Assembly: GCF_036084755.1 (NCBI RefSeq)
Contig: NZ_CP107968.1
Coordinates: forward strand, 2,114,501 to 2,178,500
Direction: 5' to 3'
DNA from: Streptomyces sp. NBC_00370
Lineage (GTDB): Bacteria > Actinomycetota > Actinomycetes > Streptomycetales > Streptomycetaceae
Length of the DNA stretch: 64,000 nt
Both the position numbers and the translations under genes were made by a program. Below the pieces are notes generated by a model. The model was not told the DNA's origin. It was given only the letters and a program-made list of their open reading frames with translations, and searched no databases. This document shows, piece by piece, positions 15,809 through 24,308 of the stretch. Within the stretch, counting starts at the first letter, position 1. The number at the start of each line of letters is the position of its first letter.

Positions 15809-18800
15809 ATGCCCTACTTGAGGTCGCGGCTCGCGGCCCTCATAGGTTTTCTGATGGTGGCGGCCCTGATCGGGGCTCCCCAACTCGCTTCGGCCGCCGG
15901 CCCCGTCCTGCTCTCGCAGGGCAAGGCGGCGACGGCCTCCTCCACCGAGAACGGCGCGTTCCCCGCGTCCGCCGCCGTCGACGGTGACCCCGGCACCCGC
16001 TGGTCGAGCGCGGCGGCCGACCCGCAGTGGCTGCGCGTCGACCTCGGCTCCAGCCAGTCCATCAGCAAGGTCGTACTGAACTGGGAGACCGCCTCGGCGA
16101 AGGCCTTCCAGCTCCAGACCTCGGCGGACGGCACCAACTGGACCACGATCTACACGACTTCGGCCGGTCCTGGCGGCAATCAGACGCTCACCGTCGCCGG
16201 CACCGGACGCTACGTCCGGGTCTACGGCACCCAGCGCTCCACCCCGTACGGCTACTCCCTCTGGGAGTTCCAGGTGTACGGCGGCGGCTCCGGGCCCAGT
16301 GACGTGTGCGGTACGACGACGGCGGCGCTCGGCAAGCCGGCCACCGCCTCGTCCGTGCAGGACGCGAGCTTCACCGCGGGCGCCGCCTTCGACGGCAACG
16401 CGGCGACCCGCTGGTCCAGCGCCGCCACCGATCCGCAGTGGCTCCAGGTCGACCTGGGCGCGGCGACCGAGATCTGCGGCGCGCAGCTGACCTGGGAGGC
16501 CGCGTACGCGAAGGCGTACCAGATCCAGACGTCGAACGACGGCACCAACTGGACCACCGGCTACTCGACCACCACCGGCGCGGGCTCCACCGAGAACGCG
16601 AGCTTCACCGCCACCGCCCGGTACGTACGGATGTACGGCACGGCGCGGGCCACCCAGTACGGCTACTCGCTCTGGGAGTTCACCGTGCTGACGCCGGGCG
16701 GCACGGCTCCGCCGTCCGGCGGTAACGGCGACTGCCCGTGGGCGGGCTCCAACGCCCCGGTGGCGACGCGGGTTTCGCAGGTGCTCGCCGAGATGACGCA
16801 GGCGCAGAAGATCTCGCTGCTGCACGGCAACGGCAACGCGTCCCCGTACATCGGCAATCTGTCCGGCATCCCCTCGCTCTGCATCCCCGACGTGGGCTTC
16901 CAGGACGGGCCGAGCGGGGTCGGTGACGGGATGGGCGGCGTGACCCAGCTGCCGTCGGCCGTCGCCTCGGCCGCGACCTGGGACACCGGCCTTGAGCAGC
17001 AGTACGGCGCCGTGGCCGGGAACGAGTTCGCCGGCAAGGGCGCGGGTGTGGCGCTCGGCCCGACGCTGAACATCGTGCGCGACCCCCGCTGGGGCCGGGC
17101 CTTCGAGACGTTCAGCGAGGACCCGTACCTGACGTCGGCGATGGCGACGTCCAATGTGCAGGGGCTGCAGAGCCAGGGTGTGATGGCGCAGCCCAAGCAT
17201 GTGGCGGTCTACAACCAGGAGACCAACCGCAACGGCCCCGCCGACAACGCGATCGTCTCCACGCGGACGCTCCAGGAGATCTATCTGCCGGGCTTCCAGT
17301 CCGTGGTGAGCAAGGGCGCCGCGGCCTCGGTGATGTGCGGATACGCCACGGTCAACGGTGACTTCGACTGTGACAGCGGCTATCTGCTGAACACCGCGCT
17401 GTACCAGCAGGCGGGCTTCGGCGGGTTCGTCACCAGCGACTGGGGCGGCGCCCACTCGACGGTGAAGGCCGCCAACAACGGCATGACGGTCGAGATGCCC
17501 GGCGGGTACTTCTACGCCGACTTCCTGGCCCAGGCGCTGGCCAGTGGCCAGGTCAGCCAGGCGACGCTGAACACCATGGTGGGCCGGGTGCTCACCCAGA
17601 TGTTCTCGTTCGGCCTCTTCGACAAGCCGCACACCGGTTCACCGACGGCCACGGTCACCACGGACGCGCACAAGGCCACCGCCCGGCAGGTCGCCGAGCA
17701 GGGCAGTGTGCTGCTGAAGAACAGCGGGATCCTTCCGCTGTCGACGGCGACGACGAAGTCCATCGCCGTCCTCGGCGCCGACGGCGGCGCGGGCGTGCAG
17801 TCCGTGGGCGGCGGCAGTGCCACCGCCACCAGCTCGGGCACGATCTCGCCGCTGGACGGCATCAAGAACCGCGCGGGCTCGGGGGTGAACGTCCAGTTCA
17901 ACGACGCCACCGACATCGGCGCGGCGGTGGCGCTCGCGAAGAGTTCCAACGTCGCGATCGTCTTCGCCAGTTACGGCGAGAACGAGGGCACTGACCTCAC
18001 CGGCATCGATCTGCCGGGTCAGCAGAACTCGCTGATCACGCAGGTCGCGGCGGCCAACCCGAACACCATCGTGGTGCTGCACACCGGCTCGGCGGTGACC
18101 ATGCCGTGGCTCGGTTCGGTCAAGGGCGTGGTGGAGAACTGGTACGCGGGTCAGGAGGTCGGCAACGCGCTGGCCAGGCTGCTGTTCGGGGACGCCAACT
18201 TCTCCGGCAAGCTGCCCGTCACGTTCCCCAAGAGCCTGGCGGACGTACCCGCGCACACCACGGCGCAGTGGCCCGGCAACGGGTCGAACGTGCAGTACTC
18301 GGAGGGACTTGACGTCGGGTACCGGTGGTACGACGACAAGAACATCGAGCCGCTCTTCCCGTTCGGCTACGGCCTGTCGTACACGTCGTTCGCCTTCTCC
18401 GGGCTCCAGGTCGGCGCCCCCGACGGCAGCGGCAACGCGACGGTGACGGCGACCGTCACCAACAACGGCACCCGGGCGGGGGCCGAGGTGGCCCAGCTGT
18501 ACGTGGGCGCCCCCGCGTCGACGGGCGAGCCGGTCAAGCAGCTCAAGGGGTTCCAGCGGATCGACCTCCAGCCGGGGGCGAGTCAGCAGGTCCGCTTCAC
18601 ACTCACCGCGCACGACCTGGCGTACTGGTCGGACTCGGCGAACAACTGGACCACGGCCGCCGGTGCTTACCGGATCTCGGTCGGTGACTCGTCGAGGAAC
18701 CTCCCGCTGACCGGCACGCTCAACGTCGGCGCCACGCTCACCGCGAAGACCGTCACGGGTCAGGCGAGCGCCGCGGGCAAGGCCGTCACCATCAGCAACC

Positions 18801-19042
18801 CGCACGGCATGAGCAGCACCGCCGACACGGCGGTACGGCTGCCGGTCACCGCGAAGTCCACGTCCGCGGCTGCCGCGGTCACCTTCACAGCGACCGGTCT
18901 GCCGGCCGGTCTCACCATCAGTCCGGCGGGTGTGATCTCCGGGACAGCGACCTCACCGGGGACGAGGACGGTCACCGTCACAGCCACCGACAGCGGCACG
19001 GGCGCCACCGACAGAGCGAGCTTCGTATGGACAGTGAGCTGA
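15809..19042 (+). CDS. secreted GH3 beta-glucosidase with two discoidin domains
   Basis: A 1077-residue exported enzyme. A signal peptide (1-29, ASA cut) is followed by two F5/8 type C modules (about 33-160 and 168-296), the GH3 barrel from about 310, the GH3 C-terminal domain (about 620-840), a fibronectin-III-like domain (NNGTRAGAEVAQLYVG) and an Ig-like C-terminal module (VTFTATGLPAGLTISPAG). The catalytic nucleophile is D544 in GFVTSDWGGAHS. It would release glucose from beta-glucan oligosaccharides. ATG 15809 has GAGAGAGG upstream; the frame is open to 15701 but that part spans the terminator hairpin. The next gene starts 11 bases after its stop, so GH3 and GH64 form an operon. Confidence 0.92.
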   Translation: MPYLRSRLAALIGFLMVAALIGAPQLASAAGPVLLSQGKAATASSTENGAFPASAAVDGDPGTRWSSAAADPQWLRVDLGSSQSISKVVLNWETASAKAFQLQTSADGTNWTTIYTTSAGPGGNQTLTVAGTGRYVRVYGTQRSTPYGYSLWEFQVYGGGSGPSDVCGTTTAALGKPATASSVQDASFTAGAAFDGNAATRWSSAATDPQWLQVDLGAATEICGAQLTWEAAYAKAYQIQTSNDGTNWTTGYSTTTGAGSTENASFTATARYVRMYGTARATQYGYSLWEFTVLTPGGTAPPSGGNGDCPWAGSNAPVATRVSQVLAEMTQAQKISLLHGNGNASPYIGNLSGIPSLCIPDVGFQDGPSGVGDGMGGVTQLPSAVASAATWDTGLEQQYGAVAGNEFAGKGAGVALGPTLNIVRDPRWGRAFETFSEDPYLTSAMATSNVQGLQSQGVMAQPKHVAVYNQETNRNGPADNAIVSTRTLQEIYLPGFQSVVSKGAAASVMCGYATVNGDFDCDSGYLLNTALYQQAGFGGFVTSDWGGAHSTVKAANNGMTVEMPGGYFYADFLAQALASGQVSQATLNTMVGRVLTQMFSFGLFDKPHTGSPTATVTTDAHKATARQVAEQGSVLLKNSGILPLSTATTKSIAVLGADGGAGVQSVGGGSATATSSGTISPLDGIKNRAGSGVNVQFNDATDIGAAVALAKSSNVAIVFASYGENEGTDLTGIDLPGQQNSLITQVAAANPNTIVVLHTGSAVTMPWLGSVKGVVENWYAGQEVGNALARLLFGDANFSGKLPVTFPKSLADVPAHTTAQWPGNGSNVQYSEGLDVGYRWYDDKNIEPLFPFGYGLSYTSFAFSGLQVGAPDGSGNATVTATVTNNGTRAGAEVAQLYVGAPASTGEPVKQLKGFQRIDLQPGASQQVRFTLTAHDLAYWSDSANNWTTAAGAYRISVGDSSRNLPLTGTLNVGATLTAKTVTGQASAAGKAVTISNPHGMSSTADTAVRLPVTAKSTSAAAAVTFTATGLPAGLTISPAGVISGTATSPGTRTVTVTATDSGTGATDRASFVWTVS

Positions 19043-19053
19043 GAGGAAGTCAG

Positions 19054-20625
19054 ATGCCCAGCAGAAGAAACGTTCTCGGATGGGCGGCCGCGCTCGCGGC
19101 CGCCCCGGCCCTGGACCTCGCGTTGAGCACGACGGCGTCGGCGGCTGGACCGCTGCCGATCACCATCGTCAACAGCACGGGTTCGTACGCCAATTCGGCG
19201 ATCTGGATCTATGTCGTCGGCACCAACACCTCGGGCCAGCAGTGCTACGTGCGGGCCGACGGCGTCCAGGTGCCGGTCTCGCCGGGGCTCAACGGGCCCG
19301 ACGGGTACGCCGATCTGGCGATCCCGTTCAGCGGTTCCGGCAACGCCCTGGTCAATCTGCCGTACATGTCCGGGCGGATCTACTTCTCGCTCGGCGCGAA
19401 GCTGAAGTTCCGGGTGGTCACCGACGGCAACGGCAACTCGGCGCTGCAGTACCCGGCGGCCTGGGTCACCACCGACCCGAGCTATCAAGTGCTGCACGAC
19501 TGCATGGAGTTCACGTACAACAGCACCGGCATGTACTGCAACATCACCTTCGTGGACATGTTCAGCGTCCCGATGGCGATCCATCTGGTCGGCAACTCCG
19601 ACCAGACCACCGGCACGCTCAAGCCGGGCGGCCGTGACGCGATCTTCTCGGCGATCAGGGCGCTGCCCGACTTCGCCCGGCTGGTCAGCGCCAACGGGCT
19701 GCGGGTGCTGGCCCCCGGCCACGGCATCGAGGGCGGTCTCTTCTCGTCCACGTACTACGACCCGTACATCACCCAGGTGTGGGACACGTACGCGAGCCGC
19801 GATCTGAACGTCAAGATCAACGCCACCACGTACACCGGCCGGGTCTCCGGCGGGGTGCTGCGCTTCAACAACGGCGTCGCGCCCATCCCCAAGCCCAGCA
19901 CGCTGGACGTCTTCTACTGCAACGGCGCGCTCAGCGCGCCCAACGACGGGCTCTCCGGACCTGTGGCCGCGCAGCTCGGGGCGGCGTTCAACCGCTCCAC
20001 CCTGCGCGACAACGCCAACCAGCCCGTCACCGATCCGGCGCAGTACTACCGGCAGCCCATCAGCAACCACTTCTCGCGCGTGCTGCACGAGAACAGTGTC
20101 AACGGCAAGGCGTACGGCTTCCCGTTCGACGACGTCGGCGACCAGGCGTCGTACATCCAGGACAACGCGCCACGGTCCATGACACTGACGCTGACCCCGT
20201 TCGGCGCGGGCGGTCCCACCGATCCGCCGCCCACCACGACGCTGCTGTCGACGGGCCGTCCGGCCACCGCGTCCTCCGCGGAGAGCGCCGCTTTCGCGGC
20301 GTCGGCCGCGGTGGACGGCAACGCCGGCACCCGCTGGTCGAGCGGGTTCGCGGACCCGCAGTGGCTCCAGGTGGACCTGGGCTCGGTGCGGTCCGTCAGC
20401 CGCGTACGGCTCAACTGGGAGGCCGCGTACGGCAAGGCGTACCAGATCCAGACGTCCACCAACGGCTCGACGTGGACGTCTGTCTACAGCACGAGCGGCG
20501 GTGACGGCGGCACGGACGATCTGACGTTCACCGCCACCGACGCCCGTTACGTCCGCTTCTACGGGACGCAGCGGGCCACCCCGTACGGCTATTCCCTCTG
20601 GGAGCTGGAGGTGTACGGCCGGTAG
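19054..20625 (+). CDS. Tat-exported GH64 beta-1,3-glucanase with C-terminal discoidin domain
   Basis: A 523-residue enzyme. The N-terminus MPSRRNVLGWAAALAAAPAL is a twin-arginine signal, so it is exported folded, unlike its two Sec-type neighbours. Residues about 32-390 form a GH64 thaumatin-like domain (ITIVNSTGSYANSAIWIYVV, DCMEFTYNSTGMYCNITFVD, LAPGHGIEGGLFSSTYYD), the family that releases laminaripentaose-size products from beta-1,3-glucan. A single F5/8 type C module sits at about 400-523 and ends RATPYGYSLWELEVYGR. ATG 19054 is preceded by GAGAGGAAG. It is the second gene of the GH3-GH64 operon and completes the set. Confidence 0.92.
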   Translation: MPSRRNVLGWAAALAAAPALDLALSTTASAAGPLPITIVNSTGSYANSAIWIYVVGTNTSGQQCYVRADGVQVPVSPGLNGPDGYADLAIPFSGSGNALVNLPYMSGRIYFSLGAKLKFRVVTDGNGNSALQYPAAWVTTDPSYQVLHDCMEFTYNSTGMYCNITFVDMFSVPMAIHLVGNSDQTTGTLKPGGRDAIFSAIRALPDFARLVSANGLRVLAPGHGIEGGLFSSTYYDPYITQVWDTYASRDLNVKINATTYTGRVSGGVLRFNNGVAPIPKPSTLDVFYCNGALSAPNDGLSGPVAAQLGAAFNRSTLRDNANQPVTDPAQYYRQPISNHFSRVLHENSVNGKAYGFPFDDVGDQASYIQDNAPRSMTLTLTPFGAGGPTDPPPTTTLLSTGRPATASSAESAAFAASAAVDGNAGTRWSSGFADPQWLQVDLGSVRSVSRVRLNWEAAYGKAYQIQTSTNGSTWTSVYSTSGGDGGTDDLTFTATDARYVRFYGTQRATPYGYSLWELEVYGR

Positions 20626-20751
20626 ACCCGGCCCGAACTAAGACCTGCCCGCGCCCCGATGTAGGTCAACCGCCCGATGCCGGGCCCCGGTCCTCAGATG
20701 CCACTGTGCGCTTCTGACGATCAGAACCGGCGACCGGAAAGCGGGTGGGGC

Positions 20752-21945
20752 GTGGTGTGGAGCGGCGGGGGCGTACTGAAGGACCGCGATGCCGGGCTGT
20801 ATCTGTCCGGTGTGGTCGTGTCAGGCTTCGGTACGTCCTCGCTCTGGCTCGCCGCCGGTATCTGGGTCAAGTCCCTCACCGGATCGGACAGTCTGGCGGC
20901 GCTGACGGTCTTCGCGATGTGGGCGCCGACGCTGGTCGGCCCGCTGCTGGGCACGGTCGCCGACCTGATGCCCAGGAAGCCCCTGCTGATCTGGTGCAAT
21001 CTCGCACTCGCCGCCCTGCTGGCCGCGCTGTTCGCCGTCGACTCGGCGGGCCGGGTGTGGATCGTGTTCGGTGTGCTGTTCGTGTACGGAGCCGGCGGGG
21101 TCGTCCAGGACGCCGCCGAGGCGGCCCTGGTGGCGACGGCGGTCGACGCCCGGCTGCTCGCGGACTTCAACGGGCTGCGGATGACGGCCAACGAGGGCAT
21201 GAAGCTCGTCGCGCCGCTGGCGGGCGCGGGGCTCTTCACCCGGTTCGGCGGTCCGGCCGTCGCCCTCCTCGACGCGCTGACCTTCGTCCTGGCCGCCGGG
21301 GTCTTCGCGCTGATGCGGGTCCGGGAGGAGAAGCCGGCCCGGCAGCCGCCGGGTGCCTGGCTGACCGGCACGGCGGAGGGCGTCCGGCGGCTGCGGGACA
21401 CCCCTGCCGTGCGGCCCCTCGTGCTGGCCGCCGCGCTGACCCTGCTGCTCGCCGGGTTCAACGGCGCGATGAGCTTCGCCGTCGTGGACCGGGGCCTGGG
21501 CCGGGAACCCGCGTTCCTGGGGCTGTTGTCGGCGGTGCAGGGCGCGGGTTCCGTGGCCACCGGGCTGTTGGCGGGGCCGCTGCTGCGGCGGCTGCCGGAG
21601 CGGCGGTTCGGCGCCGCGGGGATCGCGCTGTTCGCCGTGGGCCTCGCGCTGCGGGCGGTGCCGTACGACGCGCCGGTGCTCGCCGGGTCGTTGGCCGTGG
21701 GACTCGGTCTGCCGGCCGTGCTGATCGCGGCGATGACGGCGGTGCAGCGCGAGATCCCGCCCGCCGTGCTCGGCCGTACCGCCGCCACCGCGGGCACGGT
21801 GATGTTCGCGCCGAACGCGGTGGCGCTGGCGCTCGGCGCCGGGCTGCTCACCGTCGTACCGTTCACCGCCGTTCTGCCGACGGCCGGTGCGGGCGCGCTG
21901 CTGACGGCGCTCGCGCTCAACGCAGGCTGGAGAGCGCGGCCTTGA
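20752..21945 (+). CDS. MFS transporter
   Basis: About 397 residues with some 10-12 hydrophobic helices, for example LYLSGVVVSGFGTSSLWLAA and LLIWCNLALAALLAALFAV; the loop GTVADLMPRKP after helix 2 is the MFS motif-A region. It resembles the enterobactin-exporter/MFS_3 type of drug or siderophore effluxers. The start is uncertain: GTG 20752 (VVWSGGGVLKDRDAG) fits homologues best, while the frame is open to ATG 20677. Its last 29 bases overlap the 3' end of the convergent TIM-barrel-like gene. The substrate is unknown. It follows the glucanase operon but has no feature tying it to sugar uptake. Confidence 0.85.
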   Translation: MVWSGGGVLKDRDAGLYLSGVVVSGFGTSSLWLAAGIWVKSLTGSDSLAALTVFAMWAPTLVGPLLGTVADLMPRKPLLIWCNLALAALLAALFAVDSAGRVWIVFGVLFVYGAGGVVQDAAEAALVATAVDARLLADFNGLRMTANEGMKLVAPLAGAGLFTRFGGPAVALLDALTFVLAAGVFALMRVREEKPARQPPGAWLTGTAEGVRRLRDTPAVRPLVLAAALTLLLAGFNGAMSFAVVDRGLGREPAFLGLLSAVQGAGSVATGLLAGPLLRRLPERRFGAAGIALFAVGLALRAVPYDAPVLAGSLAVGLGLPAVLIAAMTAVQREIPPAVLGRTAATAGTVMFAPNAVALALGAGLLTVVPFTAVLPTAGAGALLTALALNAGWRARP

Positions 21946-23101
21946 CGGACTCCAGATCGGCGTCCGACGCCAGCCCCGCGTGGTACAGCCGCAGTTCGTC
22001 CGCACCGAGGGCCGCGGCGCGCGCCGCGTCCTCGGCGAGGGTGCCGGGGCTGCCGCCCATGCCGCTGACGACCGTGAAGTTGGCGGCGAGCACGGTCGAC
22101 GGGGTGGCGTGGGCGGCGAAGGGGGTCAGCATCGTCTCGGCGGCGCCGCCCGTGCAGGGCAGCACGACCCCGTCGGCGACGGCCAGGATGTGCGCCGGGT
22201 CGACGCCCGCGTTGGCGCCGGTGTGGTGCGCGGCCGGATCGGCGTGCAGCAGCACCTGGAAGCCGGGGGGCGCGGCGGCTCGTACGGCGGCGACCGCCTG
22301 CTCCTGGAGGTCCCGGGCCACCTGGCCGCGCCGGTCGAGGGTGACGGCGGCGAGTTCGGCGCCGATCAGCTTCTCGATACCCGCCCTGCCGCTCGCTCCG
22401 CCGGGTGTGGCGTCCCCGGCCCAGACGGGTTCGAGCGCGCTCCGTACGGCGGCGGCGAGCCGGTCGGGGTCGGTGTCGAGGTCGGCGTATCCGGCGCGGC
22501 AACTGGCGCAGAAGCAGAGCGACATCAGGTACTGCGCCGCTTCGCCGAGGCCGACACCGGCGATCTTGTCGTGGGCGTGCAGATGCGCGAGCCCGTACCA
22601 GCCGCAGGACTCCAGCTCGGTCCCGCGCGCGCCGGGCCGTACGGCGGCCTCGGCCGCGAGATCGACCAGGTACCGGACGACGGCGGGCTGCGCGACGCAG
22701 GGCGCCCAGGGGTAGCGGTCGCCGTACGCGTTGACGACGGACGTGGCCGGATGTTCGGCGCCGAGGCGGGAGTTGTGGGCGAGCACCACCCAGGTGTGCA
22801 CGTCGAGCCCGGCGTCGGAGAGGGCGGCGGCCGCCTCGCCGTAGGCGTCGCCGGGTGCCCAGTCCCCCGACGGGTACGGACGCGGCACGCGGCCCGCCCA
22901 GCGGGTCTCGTCGGCGGGGTAGAGCACGGCGGCGTGCTCGGCGGTGACGACGCGGTGGCGCGGATGGCGCGGGGTGAGCGCGCGGGTGGAGTGGTAGGCG
23001 GCGGCCAGGGTGACCTGCTGGACGCCGAGACCGGCGATCCTCGCTGCCGCTTCCGGGTCCCCCACGACGTCCCAGGGGTAGACGAACGCGGAGGCCTTCA
23101 C
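21917..23101 (-). CDS. uncharacterised TIM-barrel-like protein coupled to kdgD
   Basis: A 394-residue protein of unknown function. It starts VKASAFVYPWDVVGDPEAAA and then shows repeated strand-helix units (QQVTLAAAYHSTRAL, DVHTWVVLAHNSRLG, FQVLLHADPAAHH, ADGVVLPCTGGAAETML, VLAANFTVVSGMGG, ADELRLYHAGLAS) that suggest a (beta/alpha)8 barrel. LMSLCFCASCRAGY resembles the CFCxxC segment seen in some glycosidase-like TIM-barrel proteins. No signal peptide. Its GTG start overlaps the kdgD stop by four bases (GTGA), so it is translated with KdgD. I infer a role in sugar-acid metabolism, perhaps a hydrolase or lactonase-like step, but no catalytic residue can be assigned. Confidence 0.75.
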   Translation of the reverse strand: MKASAFVYPWDVVGDPEAAARIAGLGVQQVTLAAAYHSTRALTPRHPRHRVVTAEHAAVLYPADETRWAGRVPRPYPSGDWAPGDAYGEAAAALSDAGLDVHTWVVLAHNSRLGAEHPATSVVNAYGDRYPWAPCVAQPAVVRYLVDLAAEAAVRPGARGTELESCGWYGLAHLHAHDKIAGVGLGEAAQYLMSLCFCASCRAGYADLDTDPDRLAAAVRSALEPVWAGDATPGGASGRAGIEKLIGAELAAVTLDRRGQVARDLQEQAVAAVRAAAPPGFQVLLHADPAAHHTGANAGVDPAHILAVADGVVLPCTGGAAETMLTPFAAHATPSTVLAANFTVVSGMGGSPGTLAEDAARAAALGADELRLYHAGLASDADLESVKAALSSLR

Positions 23102-24057
23102 GCGCCGTCCTTCGCCGGGCTCTCCTCCAGCAGCGCCCGGCCGCGTTCGACGAGCGTCGAGAGCGCCTTGACGTGGTCGGGCAGCGGTTCGCCCAGCGGC
23201 GGCCGCACCTCGCCGACGTCCAGTCCGCCGAGCCGTACGCCCGCCTTGACGAGCGAGACGGCGTAGCCGCGGCCCTGGTTGCGCAGTTCGACCAGCGGCA
23301 CGTAGAAGCCGTCCAGCAGCCGGTTGACGGTCGTGTCGTCGCCGGTGGCGAGCGCCCGGTAGAAAGCGAGGGCGATGTCGGGGGCGAACGCGAAGACGGC
23401 GGACGAGTAGAGCGTCACGCCGATGCCGCGGTAGGCGAGGCCGGTGAGTTCGGCGGTGGGCAGGCCGTTGAAGTACAGGAAGTCGCGCCCCGGCTCCGCC
23501 GTGCGGACGGCGCTGAGGATGCGCTGCATCAGGTCGAGGTCCCCGACGCCGTCCTTCAGGCCGATGATGCCGTCGACACGGGAGAGCGCGACGACGGTCT
23601 CCGGGGTGAAGACAGCGTTGTCGCGCTGGTAGACGATCGTCTCCAGGGAGGTGGCGGCGGCGAGCGCGGTGTAGTGGCGCAGCAGGCCCTCCTGGTCGGC
23701 GACGACCAGATAGGGCGGCATCGCGAGCAGTCCGTCGGCGCCGGCCCGCTCCGCGAGCTCGGCGTACTGGACGGCGAGCGCCGTGCCGTACCCGGCGCCG
23801 GCCACGACGGGCACCCGCCCGGCCGTCTCCTCGACGGCCGCCGCGACGCACGCGCCGAACTCGTCGGGGGTGAGAGCGTGGAACTCGCCGGTGCCGCAGC
23901 ACGCGAAGACGGCCGCGGCGCCCGCTTCGACGCCCTGTCTCACATGGGCGCGGAAGACGTCGAGGTCGAGGCCGCCGTCCGGTCCGTACGCGGTGACGGG
24001 GAAGAACAGCGGCCCGTCGACCCGGGTGAGTCGAGCGGCGAGCGGGGCTGTGGTCAC
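23098..24057 (-). CDS. kdgD: 5-dehydro-4-deoxyglucarate dehydratase
   Basis: A 319-residue member of the DHDPS/NAL class I aldolase superfamily that converts 5-dehydro-4-deoxy-D-glucarate to 2,5-dioxopentanoate, water and CO2. Diagnostic parts are GPLFFPVTAYGPDG, VFACCGTGEFHALTPDEF (the CGTGEF variant separates it from DapA), the tyrosine in ETIVYQRDNAVF and the Schiff-base lysine in IIGLKDGVGDLD. Start GTG 24057 has GGGAG just upstream. It heads a two-gene operon with the TIM-barrel-like gene and is divergent from uronate dehydrogenase; the two promoters are mirror images with the same operator motif. Confidence 0.88.
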   Translation of the reverse strand: MTTAPLAARLTRVDGPLFFPVTAYGPDGGLDLDVFRAHVRQGVEAGAAAVFACCGTGEFHALTPDEFGACVAAAVEETAGRVPVVAGAGYGTALAVQYAELAERAGADGLLAMPPYLVVADQEGLLRHYTALAAATSLETIVYQRDNAVFTPETVVALSRVDGIIGLKDGVGDLDLMQRILSAVRTAEPGRDFLYFNGLPTAELTGLAYRGIGVTLYSSAVFAFAPDIALAFYRALATGDDTTVNRLLDGFYVPLVELRNQGRGYAVSLVKAGVRLGGLDVGEVRPPLGEPLPDHVKALSTLVERGRALLEESPAKDGA

Positions 24058-24111
24058 GGAAGCTCCCTGGCCGTGCGCCGAGCCCGGAAGCCCGTGCACA
24101 GTTCTGATCGA

Positions 24112-24164
24112 TGTCCATATCTCTGAACGGAACCACGCTAGGGCAGCCGCGCGGGGCAGGTCAA
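24112..24164 (-). promoter_or_regulatory. kdgD promoter and operator
   Basis: On the minus strand TTGACC (24159-24164) and TAGCGT (24135-24140) are 18 bases apart. Seven bases past the -10 lies the site TGTCCATATCTCTGAA (24112-24127, plus-strand reading), which matches the site at udh at 13 of 16 positions and fits TGTYC-N8-GAA. Confidence 0.75.
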
Positions 24165-24212
24165 GACAGGATCGGCCAACCCCCGGACGGATTCGCACCC
24201 CGCGCGCGACAC

Positions 24213-24257
24213 TTGACGCTGCTCGCCAGCCCTCCCTAGCGTGTCCATACATGTGAA
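24213..24257 (+). promoter_or_regulatory. uronate dehydrogenase promoter and operator
   Basis: TTGACG (24213-24218) and TAGCGT (24237-24242) are 18 bases apart, the same hexamer layout as the kdgD promoter. TGTCCATACATGTGAA (24242-24257) overlaps the end of the -10 and the transcription start, a position that would block RNA polymerase. Confidence 0.75.
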
Positions 24258-24308
24258 TTCCGTCTACGCATCTGAGCGCATATTCGCGCAGCCGAGGAGC
24301 CGCCCCCC

